DNA from: Undaria pinnatifida | Taxonomy: Eukaryota > Sar > Phaeophyceae > Laminariales > Alariaceae | Assembly (NCBI GenBank): GCA_012845835.1 | Contig: JABAKD010000018.1 | Location: forward strand, 4,858,116 to 4,922,115 | DNA: 64,000 nt | Reading direction: 5' to 3' | In this document: piece after piece, positions 12,101 through 22,000 of the stretch | Layout of the letters: each line of letters begins with the position of its first letter | How positions within the stretch are numbered: the stretch's first letter is position 1 | The notes under the pieces: generated by a model | What the model was told of the DNA's origin: nothing | What the model saw: the letters and a program-made list of their open reading frames with translations, nothing else | The model's database searches: none | Position numbers and translations under genes: made by a program

Positions 12101-15100
12101 TCGTGAAATTTGTGTAACCGCCCCGGCAAATTGCACGGTGGCAGGTATTGACCTTGCTTTAACCTCAAGGTTTTTTTGAAGTTGGTTTCTTCTGTTGGAA
12201 TCAGATTTTCACGGCTGCAACTGAATGGTCCCAAAACATGGCACCAATACAAAACATGTTTTGTGCATCGTTCTACGGTAGTCCCCCCAACTTGTATTTT
12301 ACGAAATCGCCGGTTTCGAATCCAGCTCCAGGCCGTAACTCCTGAAATACGGCGCCATTTTCCAACCCAGCGCCATCGTTCGATAATCCTTCGCAGGCAA
12401 GAAAATACAGGAGGATATATATTCTCATAGCGTACTTCCTCGTGTCGAGCAGCCATGAAAAAAAAATCATTAAAGAAAATCATTGGTTTTGGGGAGGTGC
12501 TATCGTAGAATCAGTCTTGTGTCGAACCCAGCCGGCGTCAAGCATCTCAAGGCATGGTGAAGGAAGATAGGCACGAATACTCGAATATCTGACGAAAGTT
12601 GTGTCGATTGTATCGGTTTAGCGTGAAATATTAGGATCAAGATCGGTTTACTATTGAAAAAACAAGATGCATTAATTCAAGCGCACGCCGTAAATGTTTA
12701 CCCTTTTTTTTTCGTATTGAAAACCAAATGTCCATGATGATGTTTTTGTACAGAAGAGGTAGATTCTGAAGCTTTGTGCACACGTGTTCTTTCTTTGTGT
12801 CCTCGGTGGAAAACAGAATGACGAGATGTTTCCTTTCTTTCTTTTTTCTTTCGCGAGAATTTCGTCTTAATAACCCCGAAAGTGGCATCCCAAAAAAACT
12901 TGAAAAAGTCAGAACGATCAAATATCTGACGAAAAAGCGCAAATATTTAAACCACCCCGTAGTTCGGTTTTTTATTACGGATTTTCATTTAATATTACGT
13001 GTACACAACCATCAGAGTCTATCTTGAGCAAACGGCGGTGGACATTAGCCGGCCTCAAAGCTTGGCACTTTCTACACGAACCTGCCAGTATAGCACCCCC
13101 GTATCGTATCACGCGCCCGTAGGGCACACCCTGCGAATAATTCAAGATGAAAATGGGATGGGCTTACCTCAGACGCAGGATGTTGAGGTGAAGGGGTCGC
13201 GGGCTCGGTAGGAGATGTGAGGACGATGTCGGGTGCGGTCGGGGAGGGAGTGGGGCTTGGAACGTTCCCGGAAGAAGGGAGTTGTGCGATCGGCGCGGGG
13301 CTAAGGATGGTGATGATGGGAGGCGATGTGATAACGGGAGAGGGACTTGGAGGGTCCTGGTAAGAAGAAGTGAGGATTGTGATCGGTCCGGGAGTGAGAA
13401 TGGTAATGGGCCGTGGAGTGGGCACCGGGGAGGGGGTAGGGGCGGGCCCGGTCGAGGACGTACTGGTTGTGGTCCCCGAATTCCCGCCTGGAGGTTCGAG
13501 GAGATTCGATACAGCTGGTTAGAGTAATATTGCCAACAAGCCTTGACGAAGGCCCAGGTGTTTCGAAGCGAAGCTAAAAGTCAAACTCTAACACAATTTG
13601 GGGTATTCCCGCCAAAGAGATGCATTACATATAGCTCCAGTTGATAACATAAACACTTGTACTTGAAGCGTACATGCTTGAAAGATGGTCCCCTCTAGCG
13701 CCCCTACCGCATAAACCGGGAGTTGCCATGACGATTCTCTATACCGCATATCAATTTTTCTCACGCCTAGCCCCCACCAGTGCTCTAACTCTCGCCGACG
13801 TCCGCTTCCACTTTCCAGGTGGTACGGCGGAAACAGATGGTTGAATGCCCATCGCGCGAGTTTGCTCAAACATGGCAATCGGAAACAGGCAAATGCTCAA
13901 ACCTGACGCCCGGTCAGCTCTCTGGCAACCTACCGCATCCACTTCACTAAACAAACAGCACATTGTGAACGAATTGAGGGGGGAGGCGTGTACGCATGTC
14001 GGGCATAGCCATCGTTGTACGACGATGGACTCTCGAATTTCCGCAATGCTGAGAGAAAGGCACACTCGGTTTTCAAGGACCGGGGGTAGACGCCGTGTGC
14101 ACCAGGCGCGGGGCGCCGTGAGGTGTTCGGCGAGTCGCACGGATGGTGACTAGCTTCCTATTAAGAACCACTTGTGAAGCGAACTTCTGCACCTTGTCCT
14201 TACTTTCTTGTATTTGGGTGACAGCTTCGATTGCCTCCTTTTCCCTGCTGTGACCACAACTCCAGAGGCCGCAATGGATACAACATGCGTATGCTTCGTA
14301 GGCGCCTTACCAAATGCACACGGAATGATACTATCCCCCTCGAGCGGGGTGAAGGTGGTCCACTCCACACAACATATCTACTGTAACTTGACTGCCATCT
14401 GGGGGGGATCGCGTTATACTGAATTTTTTCGAAGCAGACGATACAAAGAAGAGCAGCCAACGAAAACAATTTGTGGGAAGTATTTGGCGTCAATTTGCGT
14501 TACGCGCAACGTGTAGTTAGGTGTGCGGATCGACGGGAGGACAGGATGAAGCGCCAGGGTCAACCAAGGCTACGGTGGAATGGGGACGTCCCCACTTTCA
14601 CTGATGGGCTTGAGTCAGTCGCACGAGTGAATCGTACCTAACGGGGACAAAAACCCTTTAGGCGATGTTATGGCGCAGCGTAGCTCACCATTCCAGTGCG
14701 GATTCATAACGCATTTTTTTAAAACGGTACGAAATGAAAGAGACCGCAGAAAGGAACAGGAGGGTCACTCGCGGGAGCCACCCGGCGCCACCGCAAAAAA
14801 AACAAAAATACCCCCAACGTTAACTCCACCCATGGCGAAGGCCACGGTATCGTAGTATCATGCCCGTTTTTCACACTACTATCAGAGGTCTGAGCCACTC
14901 GCACGAGTGACTCTGTATATCTCGCTTACGAAAACATGCTAGGCGCATTGGCGCCGGTGTAGCTTACCATACCGTCCATTCGGGATGCATATCGAAAAAA
15001 ATAGAACAGCACGAAAGAGCCAATGACCGCAAGAAACAGGGGGCTTAGTCTGGGTAAGCTGTTGGTTGACCGTTGGCAAGTGGTCCAACGGACTGATACA

Positions 15101-15770
15101 CCCCACTACTAGCACCCTTAACAAATGGCATCGACGGCAGGACCATGTTTTTGTTCGGGTCGTGGGTTCGAATCCCACCATCCAATAAACTTTTTCATTT
15201 CCCTAGATGTCGAACTCGAAAAATACTCTCCCCGGTATGCCCAGGAAATGAAACCGCTTGGATATTGACAGGTTCGCCCGTGTATCCGGCCGACCTGGTA
15301 TCCCGCCGTTTCAGGGGGGGAGACCGTTATAAGGCTTTGTTTGGGTAAGCTATTGGTTAATCTTTGGCAAGTAGTCAAACGGACTAATATACGCCACTAA
15401 TGATGCCTTATCAGGGGTCACTCGCTCCAGCGACCCCTAGTCGCTGCAATAAAAGGCCACAAAAAAAAAGAGGGTCCCCCCTAGGTACCATATCGTGGGT
15501 CCTATCGCAGCCTTGGTCCGTCCCATGGCCGCACCCACTAGCCCCATACGGTAGGCCGAAACTTACCCATGTACAGGGTGCAATCCACAGACTCCCTGGT
15601 GTCGACGAAATCGGTGTCCGTTCCTTCTATCAGGTCCGTGTCGTACTGCTCGTCCAACGGTGTCGCAACGGTCGGGACGTAGTCGGCGGTGTAGCCATTT
15701 TCCGGGAAGTCTCCACAGGCTTCCACCTTCCGGCTACATCTGCTCATCACGGATATGGCATCAACGGTAA
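2911..15770 (-). CDS. Gene 1: multi-exon protein with Pro/Thr/Ser linker and discoidin-like (F5/8 type C-like) domain, 5' partial
   Basis: Exons 15770-15567, 13514-13168, 8175-7849, 7384-7238 and 3135-2911 join with matching phases (1, 0, 0, 0) and end at a TGA, giving about 415 residues without the missing N terminus. Order: an acidic Cys-containing segment; about 115 residues rich in Pro, Thr and Ser; a beta-rich domain with SRWSC, an ITFTFG strand, GEERTRRLK, ESYSGSTF and EWIALLE; and an acidic C-terminal tail. The domain pattern matches discoidin/F5-8C-like carbohydrate-binding modules that I associate with brown algal extracellular proteins, so a wall or matrix role is likely. A signal peptide would lie upstream and was not found. 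The introns hold many MITEs. The domain name is inference; the splice model is read directly. Confidence 0.72.
3225..3850 (-). repeat. Degenerate Pro/Gly/Asp/Ala-rich coding-like repeat split by MITE-A copy 1
   Basis: Read on the minus strand, 3850-3575 is open with a single TAG and gives repeats such as APGDD and PAPGND. After the MITE at 3321-3573 the same style continues at 3320-3225 (PGEDATAAPG) with a frame change. It looks like an old extracellular-linker exon or a minisatellite that happens to be open. It lies in the gene 1 intron between the 7384-7238 and 3135-2911 exons, which join in phase without it. Confidence 0.4.
3321..3573. repeat. MITE-A copy 1
   Basis: The terminal inverted repeats are GACGCGTGCTACGATAGAGG and a matching CCTCTATCGTAGC. 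MITE-A elements are 200-300 bp, carry internal signatures such as CCTTAACCCAA.ATCGTCG and CCATGGGATTTTTCA, and encode nothing. This copy interrupts the Pro/Gly/Asp-rich repeat. Confidence 0.75.
4600..6650. other. No supported feature
   Basis: This is AT-richer, non-repetitive intronic sequence within the gene 1 intron. The short ORFs show no recognisable domain, and I see no inverted-repeat element. Confidence 0.4.
7238..7384 (-). CDS. Gene 1 exon: second half of the discoidin-like domain
   Basis: The exon has 49 codons between the acceptor ttcgtatgcag|ATC and the donor GAG|GTGGGT, phase 0 at both ends. It begins RINGDEIGTFESYSGSTF and ends EWIALLE, giving the last four beta strands of the domain started in the 8175-7849 exon. 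Confidence 0.8.
7849..8175 (-). CDS. Gene 1 exon: acidic segment and first half of the discoidin-like domain
   Basis: The exon has 109 codons from acceptor atttacag|AGC to AAG|GCAAGC. The start is acidic (YDDDSEYVE), followed by the domain strands up to DGDSSDLESRWSC, CEITFTFG and KGEERTRRLK. The donor begins with GC rather than GT. Joining K to the next exon's IRING restores the expected strand, so a GC-AG intron is well supported. Four Cys flank the domain start. Confidence 0.8.
8200..8480. repeat. Degenerate GCA/GCC trinucleotide repeat
   Basis: Interrupted (GCA/GCG)n runs give poly-Ala, poly-Ser or poly-Leu reading frames on both strands. The run lies just upstream of the gene 1 acceptor at 8176 and is intronic. 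The ORFs here are artefacts of the repeat. Confidence 0.7.
8480..9880. other. No supported feature
   Basis: This is intron sequence of gene 1. I saw no domain-bearing ORF and no inverted-repeat element. Confidence 0.4.
9888..10139. repeat. MITE-C copy 1
   Basis: The ends are GAGTCATCCCACGGTAGGGG and CCCTACCGTGGGATGGCTC, which are inverted repeats. Internal signatures shared with other copies include GAGCTC..CATGTGAGGAAC, AAAAGCTTGGTCGGGTTG and GAATGCCTTCGAA. Confidence 0.75.
10310..10562. repeat. MITE-B copy 1
   Basis: It shares GGGGGGGCTACCGTAG ends and the core CTTGTGTGCAAAGG, GATGACGTCGGGG and GAAACCGGCGATTTCGTTAA with copies at 12.3, 29.9 and 33.4 kb. It is non-coding. Confidence 0.65.
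10853..11124. repeat. MITE-A copy 2
   Basis: The ends GACGCATGCTACGATAGAGG and CCTCGATCGTGGCACCCGTC are diverged versions of the family inverted repeat. Confidence 0.65.
11309..11606. repeat. MITE-A copy 3 (diverged)
   Basis: The ends GACGCGTGCTGGGATAG and CTACGTACCACACGT are degraded forms of the family inverted repeat. Confidence 0.5.
11610..12270. other. No supported feature
   Basis: Intronic sequence without a recognisable element; it contains T-rich runs near 12020-12180. Confidence 0.4.
12277..12515. repeat. MITE-B copy 2, reverse orientation
   Basis: It begins CTACGGTAGTCCCCCCAAC and contains the complement of the MITE-B core (AAATCGCCGGTTTCGAATCC). The other end carries GGTGCTATCGTAG. 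Confidence 0.6.
12520..13160. other. No supported feature
   Basis: T- and A-rich intronic sequence; no domain-bearing ORF seen. Confidence 0.4.
13168..13514 (-). CDS. Gene 1 exon: Pro/Thr/Ser-rich linker
   Basis: The acceptor is tctaaccag|CT and the donor GAG|GTAAGC. The exon enters with two bases, matching the one base left by the 15770-15567 exon, and leaves in phase 0. The roughly 115 residues are dominated by Pro, Thr, Ser and Ile, with repeats such as PSPVITSPP and ITILTPGP. This composition fits a flexible, probably O-glycosylated extracellular spacer of the kind found in arabinogalactan-like and multidomain wall proteins. Confidence 0.75.
13520..14560. other. No supported feature
   Basis: Intron between the first two assembled exons of gene 1. 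ORFs on both strands here overlap each other without domain character. Confidence 0.4.
14566..15042. repeat. MITE-D copy 1 and a truncated second copy
   Basis: Two tandem segments share GGCGCAGCGTAGCTCACCATTC-like and AACAGCACGAAA-like blocks and a palindromic TCGCACGAGTGA motif with copies at 28.3, 41.7 and 42.5 kb. The second segment (about 14905-15042) is cut off by the TRIM-like element that starts at 15043. Confidence 0.55.
15043..15410 (-). mobile_element. TRIM-like element T1 with flanking 80-bp direct repeats and a tRNA T-arm
   Basis: About 80 bp (GGGTAAGCT.TTGGTT to CTAATA..CCACTA) occurs at 15043-15122 and again at 15331-15410. Between them is a tRNA-like T-arm (GTGGGTTCGAATCCCAC, 15165-15181). 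Copies T2 (18.3 kb) and T3 (32.9 kb) have the same layout. It may be a terminal-repeat retrotransposon in miniature, with the T-arm read in reverse acting as a primer site, or a SINE dimer. Confidence 0.55.
15567..15770 (-). CDS. Gene 1 exon: acidic Cys-containing segment (first exon found)
   Basis: The acceptor tttgttattccacag|TT has a good pyrimidine tract and the donor is ATGG|GTAAGT. It contains VEACGDFPENGYTADY and a run rich in Asp, Glu and Thr, and matches no family I know. It enters with two bases, so an upstream exon ending in phase 1 is required and remains unlocated. It joins in phase with the Pro/Thr/Ser exon. Confidence 0.68.
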
Positions 15771-16103
15771 CTGTGGAATAACAAATTCACAGGGTCTTGG
15801 CGTCATAGCGAACCGTGGAATAATGGATGCGGGGACAGCGTTGAAGAGCACACTTGGATAACAGCGCGAATGCCGAATTTCTGTACGAGTTGCGGGTGGA
15901 CGGTACGGCTGAACCGCGCCTTTTGAACGGAAATATGGCAAAAAACGTGCCCGCGTTGTGGGGTTTGGCGGGAAAAATGCGGTAATGTCGACGCCGCGAA
16001 AGGTGACGAAACGCCCCAGATATTTCGTAAAGTGGGCGACAACGTGGCTTTATGTGAAGTTCGACGGTGATAACCTAGTCTTTGCAACGTGCAGTGACAA
16101 CCA

Positions 16104-16531
16104 GGGCCTAGCCTTTAAGGCACGTATGTGTCAAGTTTTAAGGCTATCGTTCTCCCATATTTTCGGAGATGACTTACAAATTAGAGTGGAATACTTCTTG
16201 CAGTAACCAAGTTCTTCATTTTCCTTGAATGTGAGTATCTTGTCTAACCAACACGGCTGTACGTGAGCAATTCCCAAGCGTAGTGGACCAGGGCGAAATA
16301 TTTGAAACAAGCATTTTTGGCCGACAGGGAGAGAAAAGTTTCTTCGCGAAATGACTAGAATCTCTACCCTACCACCTGTTTCTGGTTTCCGGTCTATTAA
16401 TATGACCGCGTTATATTTGGACACTATGAACGGTTTGGAGGCAACCCGTAAGACTTCAGGCCTCAAGGCACCTGCTTGTGGAAACGGGTGTTCACGTATT
16501 TTTCAAGGGCGTGCCTTAAAGGCTAGGGCCT
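16104..16531. repeat. TIR element (MITE-G), single copy in the window
   Basis: GGCCTAGCCTTTAAGGCACG at 16105-16124 is mirrored by CGTGCCTTAAAGGCTAGGGC at 16510-16529. The inverted repeats enclose about 430 bp without coding capacity. No clear target duplication is visible. Confidence 0.6.
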
Positions 16532-16623
16532 AAAACTAACATGGCCGTGTAAACTGCGGGGGGGTTGACCGTGAACAAAAGCGGACGACGGACGGCGTGC
16601 TTGGTTTGTTGTTTGCCAGAGAC

Positions 16624-16893
16624 GAGACGCTTGCTACGATCAATGTGGCATTTTTTATGCCATAATACTCATAGATGACAAACGAGGAAATAAATGCTAA
16701 AAAATCGTTGAAATGCACCGTTTACGTTGTTATCAAGCCTACGTTTCCCGATGTACCTATAGGTCATGGGATTTCCCATCTGGTTGACTCATCTTGCCAA
16801 GTTCTGTTTTTGGGTGAGGTATCCAGTAAGATCCCCTCCAGCGAGGCGCCTGAGAAAAAAAGCGGGCAGTGCACCTTTACACCGCAACATGTG
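16624..16893. repeat. MITE-A copy 4 (diverged)
   Basis: The left end is GAGACGCTTGCTACGAT, with internal GGTCATGGGATTTCCCATC and GTTTTTGGGTGAGGT blocks typical of the family. The right end (GCACCTTTACACCG) is degraded. Confidence 0.5.
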
Positions 16894-16899
16894 TGGGGA

Positions 16900-17316
16900 T
16901 GACCACACCTTCCGCAACGTGAGGAACGGCGTGATCATTTTTTTGGCAATCAATGCGAGGAAGCGGCGTGACGTTTTTCACTTTTTTTTGGGGGGGGGGG
17001 GTCGAGTATTGGGCATTACCGCTGTACGCTTTTTAAACGCGCAACCACCTTCTTTTTTGCCTTTCTGTGCTGTTATTGGTTGGCTACAGTGACTCATTTC
17101 GTTTACGTATTCAATCTCGCTATTGTTGGATCGCACGCACACACGGGGTCGCCAACGGGGGCAGGGGGCGAGGAGGTCTGCCCCCGCTCGAATCCCCGCC
17201 CGCCCTGCCCAGAAAAGCTCTTGTAGGAATGCCACGGAAGGGGTGCAACCGTTTCTTTCTTCCGAGGCTCCTAACCACTTCACGATTTTGTGAAAAACAA
17301 ACAAGAAAATAACCAC
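16900..17316. other. No supported feature
   Basis: It contains a poly-G run near 16990 and GC-rich sequence near 17150-17210; no gene seen. Confidence 0.35.
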
Positions 17317-17319
17317 GAC

Positions 17320-17613
17320 CGAGTCATCCTATTCTGGTGCGGTAGAGTGCGGTAGGGGTTGCAGTTGTTGGATAAACAAATAATGTATCTGTCCGATTGA
17401 GCTCCTCAAGTGAGGAACTAGCTGTTAGTCATTAGCCAAGTAATTTGACGAGGATATATATTTTTTTAATGCTGAGGCGTAGATGCTTGGTAGGGTTGCG
17501 CGAACGGAATGCCTTCGAAGTCAATTATGGGGGGTGAGGTTTTTAGACCCTTCCTCATATTGGGAGCCCAGCAGAAAATTCTGAGAATCTGTTGCACCAC
17601 TACCGCGGGATGG
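17320..17613. repeat. MITE-C copy 2
   Basis: It begins GAGTCATCCTATTCTGGTGC with GTGCGGTAGGGGTTGC and contains the GAGCTCCTCAAGTGAGGAAC and GAATGCCTTCGAAGTCA blocks. Its right end (TACCGCGGGATGGTTC) runs straight into the minisatellite. Confidence 0.65.
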
Positions 17614-18240
17614 TTCTACCACTGTATACTGTATCGTAGATATTCGATACGCAGGGATGGTTCTACCACTATATACTGTATCGTAGATATTCGATACGCA
17701 GGAATGGTTCTACCACAATACTGTATCGTAGATATTAGATACATACACAGGGATGGTTCTACCACAATGCTGTATCGTAGATATTAGATACACAGGGATG
17801 GTTCTACCACCATAACGTATCGTAGGTATTAGATACACAGGGATGGTTCTACCACAACACTGTATCGTAGATATTAGAAACACAGGGATGGTTCTACCAC
17901 TATATACTGTGTCGTGTATATTAGATACACAGGGATGGTTTTACCACCATGATGTATCGTAGATATTAGATACACAGGGATGGTTCTACCGCGATACGTA
18001 CTGCATCGTAGATATTAGATACACGGGGATGGTTCTGCCCCTATACTGTATCGTAGATATTAGATACACAGGGATGATTCTACCACTACCTTGTACTGTA
18101 TCGCAGATATTAAATATAGGGGTGGTTCTACCACTATATATACTGTATCGTAGATATTAGATACACAGGGGTTGTATACTGTATCGTAGATATTAGATAC
18201 AAAGGGATGGTTCTACCACCATTTTGTATCGTAGATCTAT
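17607..18240. repeat. Minisatellite, about 13-14 units of 43-52 bp
   Basis: Each unit contains GGGATGGTTCTACCAC, a variable TATATACTG part and GTATCGTAGATATTAGATAC. The first units carry TTCGATAC instead, which makes a perfect six-base stem with GTATCG. The first unit begins inside the right terminal repeat of MITE-C copy 2. Confidence 0.85.
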
Positions 18241-18290
18241 ACTGCTGTATGGTAGAGATAATCTATGTATGTATGTGTCATACTGTATGT

Positions 18291-18670
18291 TGCTAAGGAA
18301 TTAGTGGGGTAATAGTCCGTTTGACCACTTGCAAAAAGCTAACCAATAGCTTACCTAAACTAAGCCTTATAACACTCTCCCCTCCTCAAACGGCGGGATA
18401 CCAGGTCGGCCGGATATAGAAGCGGACCGGTCAATTATCCAAGCCGTTTCATTTCCTGGGTAAACCGGGGAGAGTATTTTTCAAGTTCGACATGCATGAG
18501 GAAACTCTGAAAAACTTTATTATAGTGGATGTGGGAGTTGAACCCACGACCCAAAAAACCCATGGTCTGTCGGCGACGCCATTTGCTAAAGATTTAGCGG
18601 GGTATCAGTCCGTTTGACCACTTGCAAAAGGCTAACCAATAGCTTACCCAAACTAAGCCTTGTAACAATG
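18291..18670 (+). mobile_element. TRIM-like element T2
   Basis: Direct repeats at 18291-18372 and 18586-18668 share GTCCGTTTGACCACTTGCAA and AACCAATAGCTTACC. The internal part carries the reverse of a tRNA T-arm (GTGGGAGTTGAACCCAC, 18530-18546) and GGCCGGATATAG. This is the opposite orientation to T1. Confidence 0.55.
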
Positions 18671-19009
18671 CGTAATTTAGTTGTGGTAGCGGGATCATTT
18701 CTAGGATATATTTTTGAGCTCCTCAGGGCCACTTGTGCGATGGTGGCTAGCTACCCTGTTGCGCTCAAGTTCGGCGGGATGTGTTCGCCGCGATGGAATT
18801 GTTTTGTTTCGTTGCGAGCTCGGAATGGGAATGGGGGGGAAATATATGCCCAGCTCTACTTCTCCCTTGCTATCGCCCTGGTCCATGATATGCACAACCC
18901 TATGGTGTCTGCAGGTATAGTCTATGACGAATGCTATGACTATTATTATTGATGAAGAGCAAAAATGTGACCGCAACGATATTGATTGGGTGGGTAGCGT
19001 TTCTGCAAG

Positions 19010-19064
19010 CTAGTTCAGTCCAACTCCTTTCGTCAGAAATACTCTTTGGCAGAAAGTGCCACAT
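19010..19064 (-). CDS. Gene 2, candidate last exon
   Basis: After the acceptor gctgcggcag the frame required by exon 7 (phase 2) gives R-CGTFCQR and stops at TAG 19012-19010. A short Cys-containing end fits the preceding FRGCCPDGV segment. The acceptor lacks a strong pyrimidine tract, so this is a proposal only. Confidence 0.3.
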
Positions 19065-19489
19065 CTGCCGCAGCATGCTTACTTTATACTTTGAAGCACT
19101 GCATATGTTTTGAGTGCGCATATAATTGTTCCTTTAAAACTGACGATTCGCATCCCTCCCTCTAATGCTCAATGGCGGAGACAGCACATGGCCACATACA
19201 TCACCTCGCATGCTGTATTTGGCAATACGTATCTATTAGCGATGTCGATAATAATGGTAACTGTATGACGATGGTGACAAACAGTGCATGACCACGTCAC
19301 CTCGCCGGTTGCATTTGACAATACGTATCTCTTTCTTATAATTAGCGATGTGAGAAAATAATGGTACCTACAAATATTCTACAAAATATTCTAGCTTTCG
19401 ATCCATGTATCATACAACAACAAATTATGAAGATTTAACACGTTATTTACTACACTTGAACACTGGGTTGCATGCTGCATCTAACATCA

Positions 19490-19726
19490 AACCTTCTAGA
19501 ATAGTAAACATTTTTTGAAAAAAACCCAACCCTTTCCCCCCCCGGCCCCTCCGTCCCCCGATTCCCCCCCCCCCCCCCCCCCTTCCGCTCCCCCCTTCCG
19601 CCTAATCTGTCCAAACGCCCCACTCACAATCAAAATCGGCCTGAGTAATAAACACCTATACGCAGTTGATATGACGTCATCATCTTTCTGACCATCCATG
19701 ACGTAGTTTTCAATTATTTCCCCCCG

Positions 19727-19761
<35 letters not shown>

Positions 19762-20795
19762 AACGCCCCCTCTTTTCCGACCACCTGCACGATCGCCTAG
19801 ACCTAGCACCACGCGTATAACAAGCTGCTACATATCTTTGATCTCACAGCCGAAGTGTATTTGAATATTATTTGTGACCTATAAACCTCCTAAAAAATCT
19901 CCCCCCCCCCCCCCCTCTTGCTCTCCCTTACTCAAACGCCCCACCAAATATCGAAATCCGCCACATTAATAAACACTTCACGCACAGGATATCACCTCAT
20001 TATCTTTCGAGAGCCATCCATGCCGCTGTGTTCCCCCCCCCCCCCCCCGCCTCGAACGCCCCCTTCTTCCCCATCACCCGCACCATCGACTAGACCTAGC
20101 ACCACACGTGTAACAAACCCCTCACCTAAAGCCCTTCCCCCCCATCACGCGTATAACAAGCTGCTACATATCTTTGATCTCACAGCCGAAGTGTATTTGA
20201 ATATTATTTGTGACCTAAACCTCCTAAAAATCCCCCCCCCCCTCTTGCTCTCCCTTACTCAAACGCCCCACCAAATATCGAAATCCGCCACATTAGAAAA
20301 CACTTCACGCACAGGATATCACCTCATCATCTTTCGAGAGCCATCCATGCCGCTGTGTCCCCCCCCCCCCCGCCTCGAACGCCCCCTTCTTACCCATCAC
20401 CCGCACCATCGCCTAGACCTAGCACCACACGTATAACAAACCCCTCACCTAAAGCCCTTCCCCCCCCCCCCCCCCGCCCCCCCCCCACCCCACCTTCCCC
20501 CCCAACCCACCCCAACCCCACCCCCTCGAACACTCCACCCTCTCTTTACTCACTGATTGTACGACTTACCCCAGGATATACATGATAAACTGATGTACTA
20601 TTTCCAAAACCTTCACATTTATCCCCTCAAAATAATGTATAGTTTCCACGCACATATTGAGCTGCCCCCCCCCCCCCCCCCCCGCCCCAACCCCCCCCCC
20701 CCCCCCCCCCCGGCCCCCAATAATATACTGGTGCCAAAACCGTCAGATTTATCCCCTCGAAAGGATTTATAGCTTACATGCACAAATTGCCCCTT

Positions 20796-20826
<31 letters not shown>

Positions 20827-20870
20827 AAACCCGCTCTCTTTTGATCAAAACCAGGCCCCCTTTCCCTTCA
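19490..20870. repeat. Poly-C-rich tandem array of R1-associated units
   Basis: A block (ACCTAGCACCACGCGTATAA, then TTTGATCTCACAGCC, then CAAACGCCCCACCAAATATC, then ATATCACCTCATTATCTTTC) repeats at least twice, separated by poly-C runs of 8-30 bases. The same block in reverse, with poly-G, lies at 57.8-58.3 kb. Apparent Pro-rich ORFs are produced by the C runs. Confidence 0.7.
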
Positions 20871-21115
20871 CAGCTGTCAGATTTTGTCCCCCTCAGAAAC
20901 GGGTTTTATAGTTTCCGCGCGCAGACTGACTAAAATCATCCTGTTGACCCTGATAGCTACACTGTAGTTGTAAGGGGAGTCGCCACCTATATCCTTAATG
21001 AGGACACACAACTCGTAATGCGCGCGATCGGAGTATCACACACAGCTTGCAAAGATGAGTTTCGACGAAATCTTCGATCTCACAGCTGGAGTGTATTTTA
21101 ATTTTTATAATAATT
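20870..21115 (-). repeat. R1 repeat, conserved terminal part
   Basis: It carries the R1 signature in reverse: CTCAGAAACGGGTTTTATAG, GTTGACCCTGATAGCTACAC, CGATCGGAGTATCACACACA and ATCTTCGATCTCACAGCTGG. It ends in AT-rich TTTTATAATAA. Confidence 0.75.
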
Positions 21116-21227
21116 GTAGATATAGTTGTGCGCTGTGCGGTTGCCACGGAAACCTAACGACGCGCCAACTATGGCTGGGTTGCGAATACCATTCATGGAG
21201 TTGAGAGCCATCCCCCGATCACAGCAT

Positions 21228-21547
21228 ACGCGTGCTACGATAGAGGTGGCCCACATTTTTCTTAATACTACCCCTCACTTTGGGAGGAGGTTAAGACACG
21301 ATATTAGACATGTCCTTCTTAACCCAAGAACTGCTTTTTTTGGGAGAAAAAACGAAACCGCTACAGCATCGTGGATGAAAAATCCCACGCCATGGTTTAG
21401 GTATGCAACGGGAATATCATGCAAAAAGAGGGCATTTTTTTTGCCCACGATGAGTTATTTAAGTGAGCCCCGTCAAATTCAGAAACCATTTCATCAGAAG
21501 AAAAGTGTTATTATGATAGCTCTATCGTACTAATCGTAGCGCGTGTC
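21228..21547. repeat. MITE-A copy 5
   Basis: The ends are TACGCGTGCTACGATAGAGG and CTCTATCGTACTAATCGTAG, with the internal GGAGGTTAAGACACG block. Confidence 0.65.
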
Positions 21548-21840
21548 GGTAGGGGGTCGCAATTGTTGGACTAACTAGTAATAATGGTCCTGTCCGGTTG
21601 AGCTCCCTTCCCATCAGGGGAAGAACGACCGGTTACCTCACTACCAGTAGTTTTAATTGTAGTATGGTTTGTTTTTTTCAGGACTCATGGGGCACAAATG
21701 CTTGGTCGGGTTGCGCGAACGAATGAATGCCTTCGAAGTCATGTATGTTTCGGGGTGAGATATCGAGCCCTTCCTCATTTTAGGAGTTCAGAAAATTCTT
21801 AGAATCTGCTGCTCCTCTACAACACCGTGGGATGACTCTT
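21548..21840. repeat. MITE-C copy 3
   Basis: It contains CGGTAGGGGGTCGCAATTG, TTGAGCTCCCTTCCCATCAG, TGCTTGGTCGGGTTGCGCGA and the end CCGTGGGATGACTC. It directly abuts MITE-A copy 5. Confidence 0.6.
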
Positions 21841-22000
21841 GAATCGAATTGACGCACGGAATAGATCACGACACATAATATACGAAAGATAGTGGAAGAA
21901 TGGGGTGCTTATTAAAAAAAAGTCAAGCTCTATTTGTTGTACCCGTATCCATCCGCCCTCGCATCCGCCGGACAGATATTAAATGCAAAGTATTACTCAC

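Noticed and set aside
15150-15185. tRNA gene at the T-arm-like sequence (also at 18.5 and 33.0 kb)
   Set aside because: Only the T-arm hairpin is present; no acceptor stem, D-arm or anticodon arm could be matched.
17607-18240. CRISPR-like array of 43-52 bp units
   Set aside because: Units are contiguous repeats without unique spacers, and the context is eukaryotic.
18701-18976. Minus-strand 91-residue ORF as an intermediate exon linking gene 2 to gene 1
   Set aside because: It can enter in the needed phase, but no convincing donor in phase 1 exists and the composition is not convincing.
19918-20911. Proline-rich wall-protein-like ORFs and their Gly-rich counterparts at 34.8-35.8 kb
   Set aside because: They depend on poly-C/poly-G runs of variable length, differ in frame between repeat units, and lie in a dispersed repeat.
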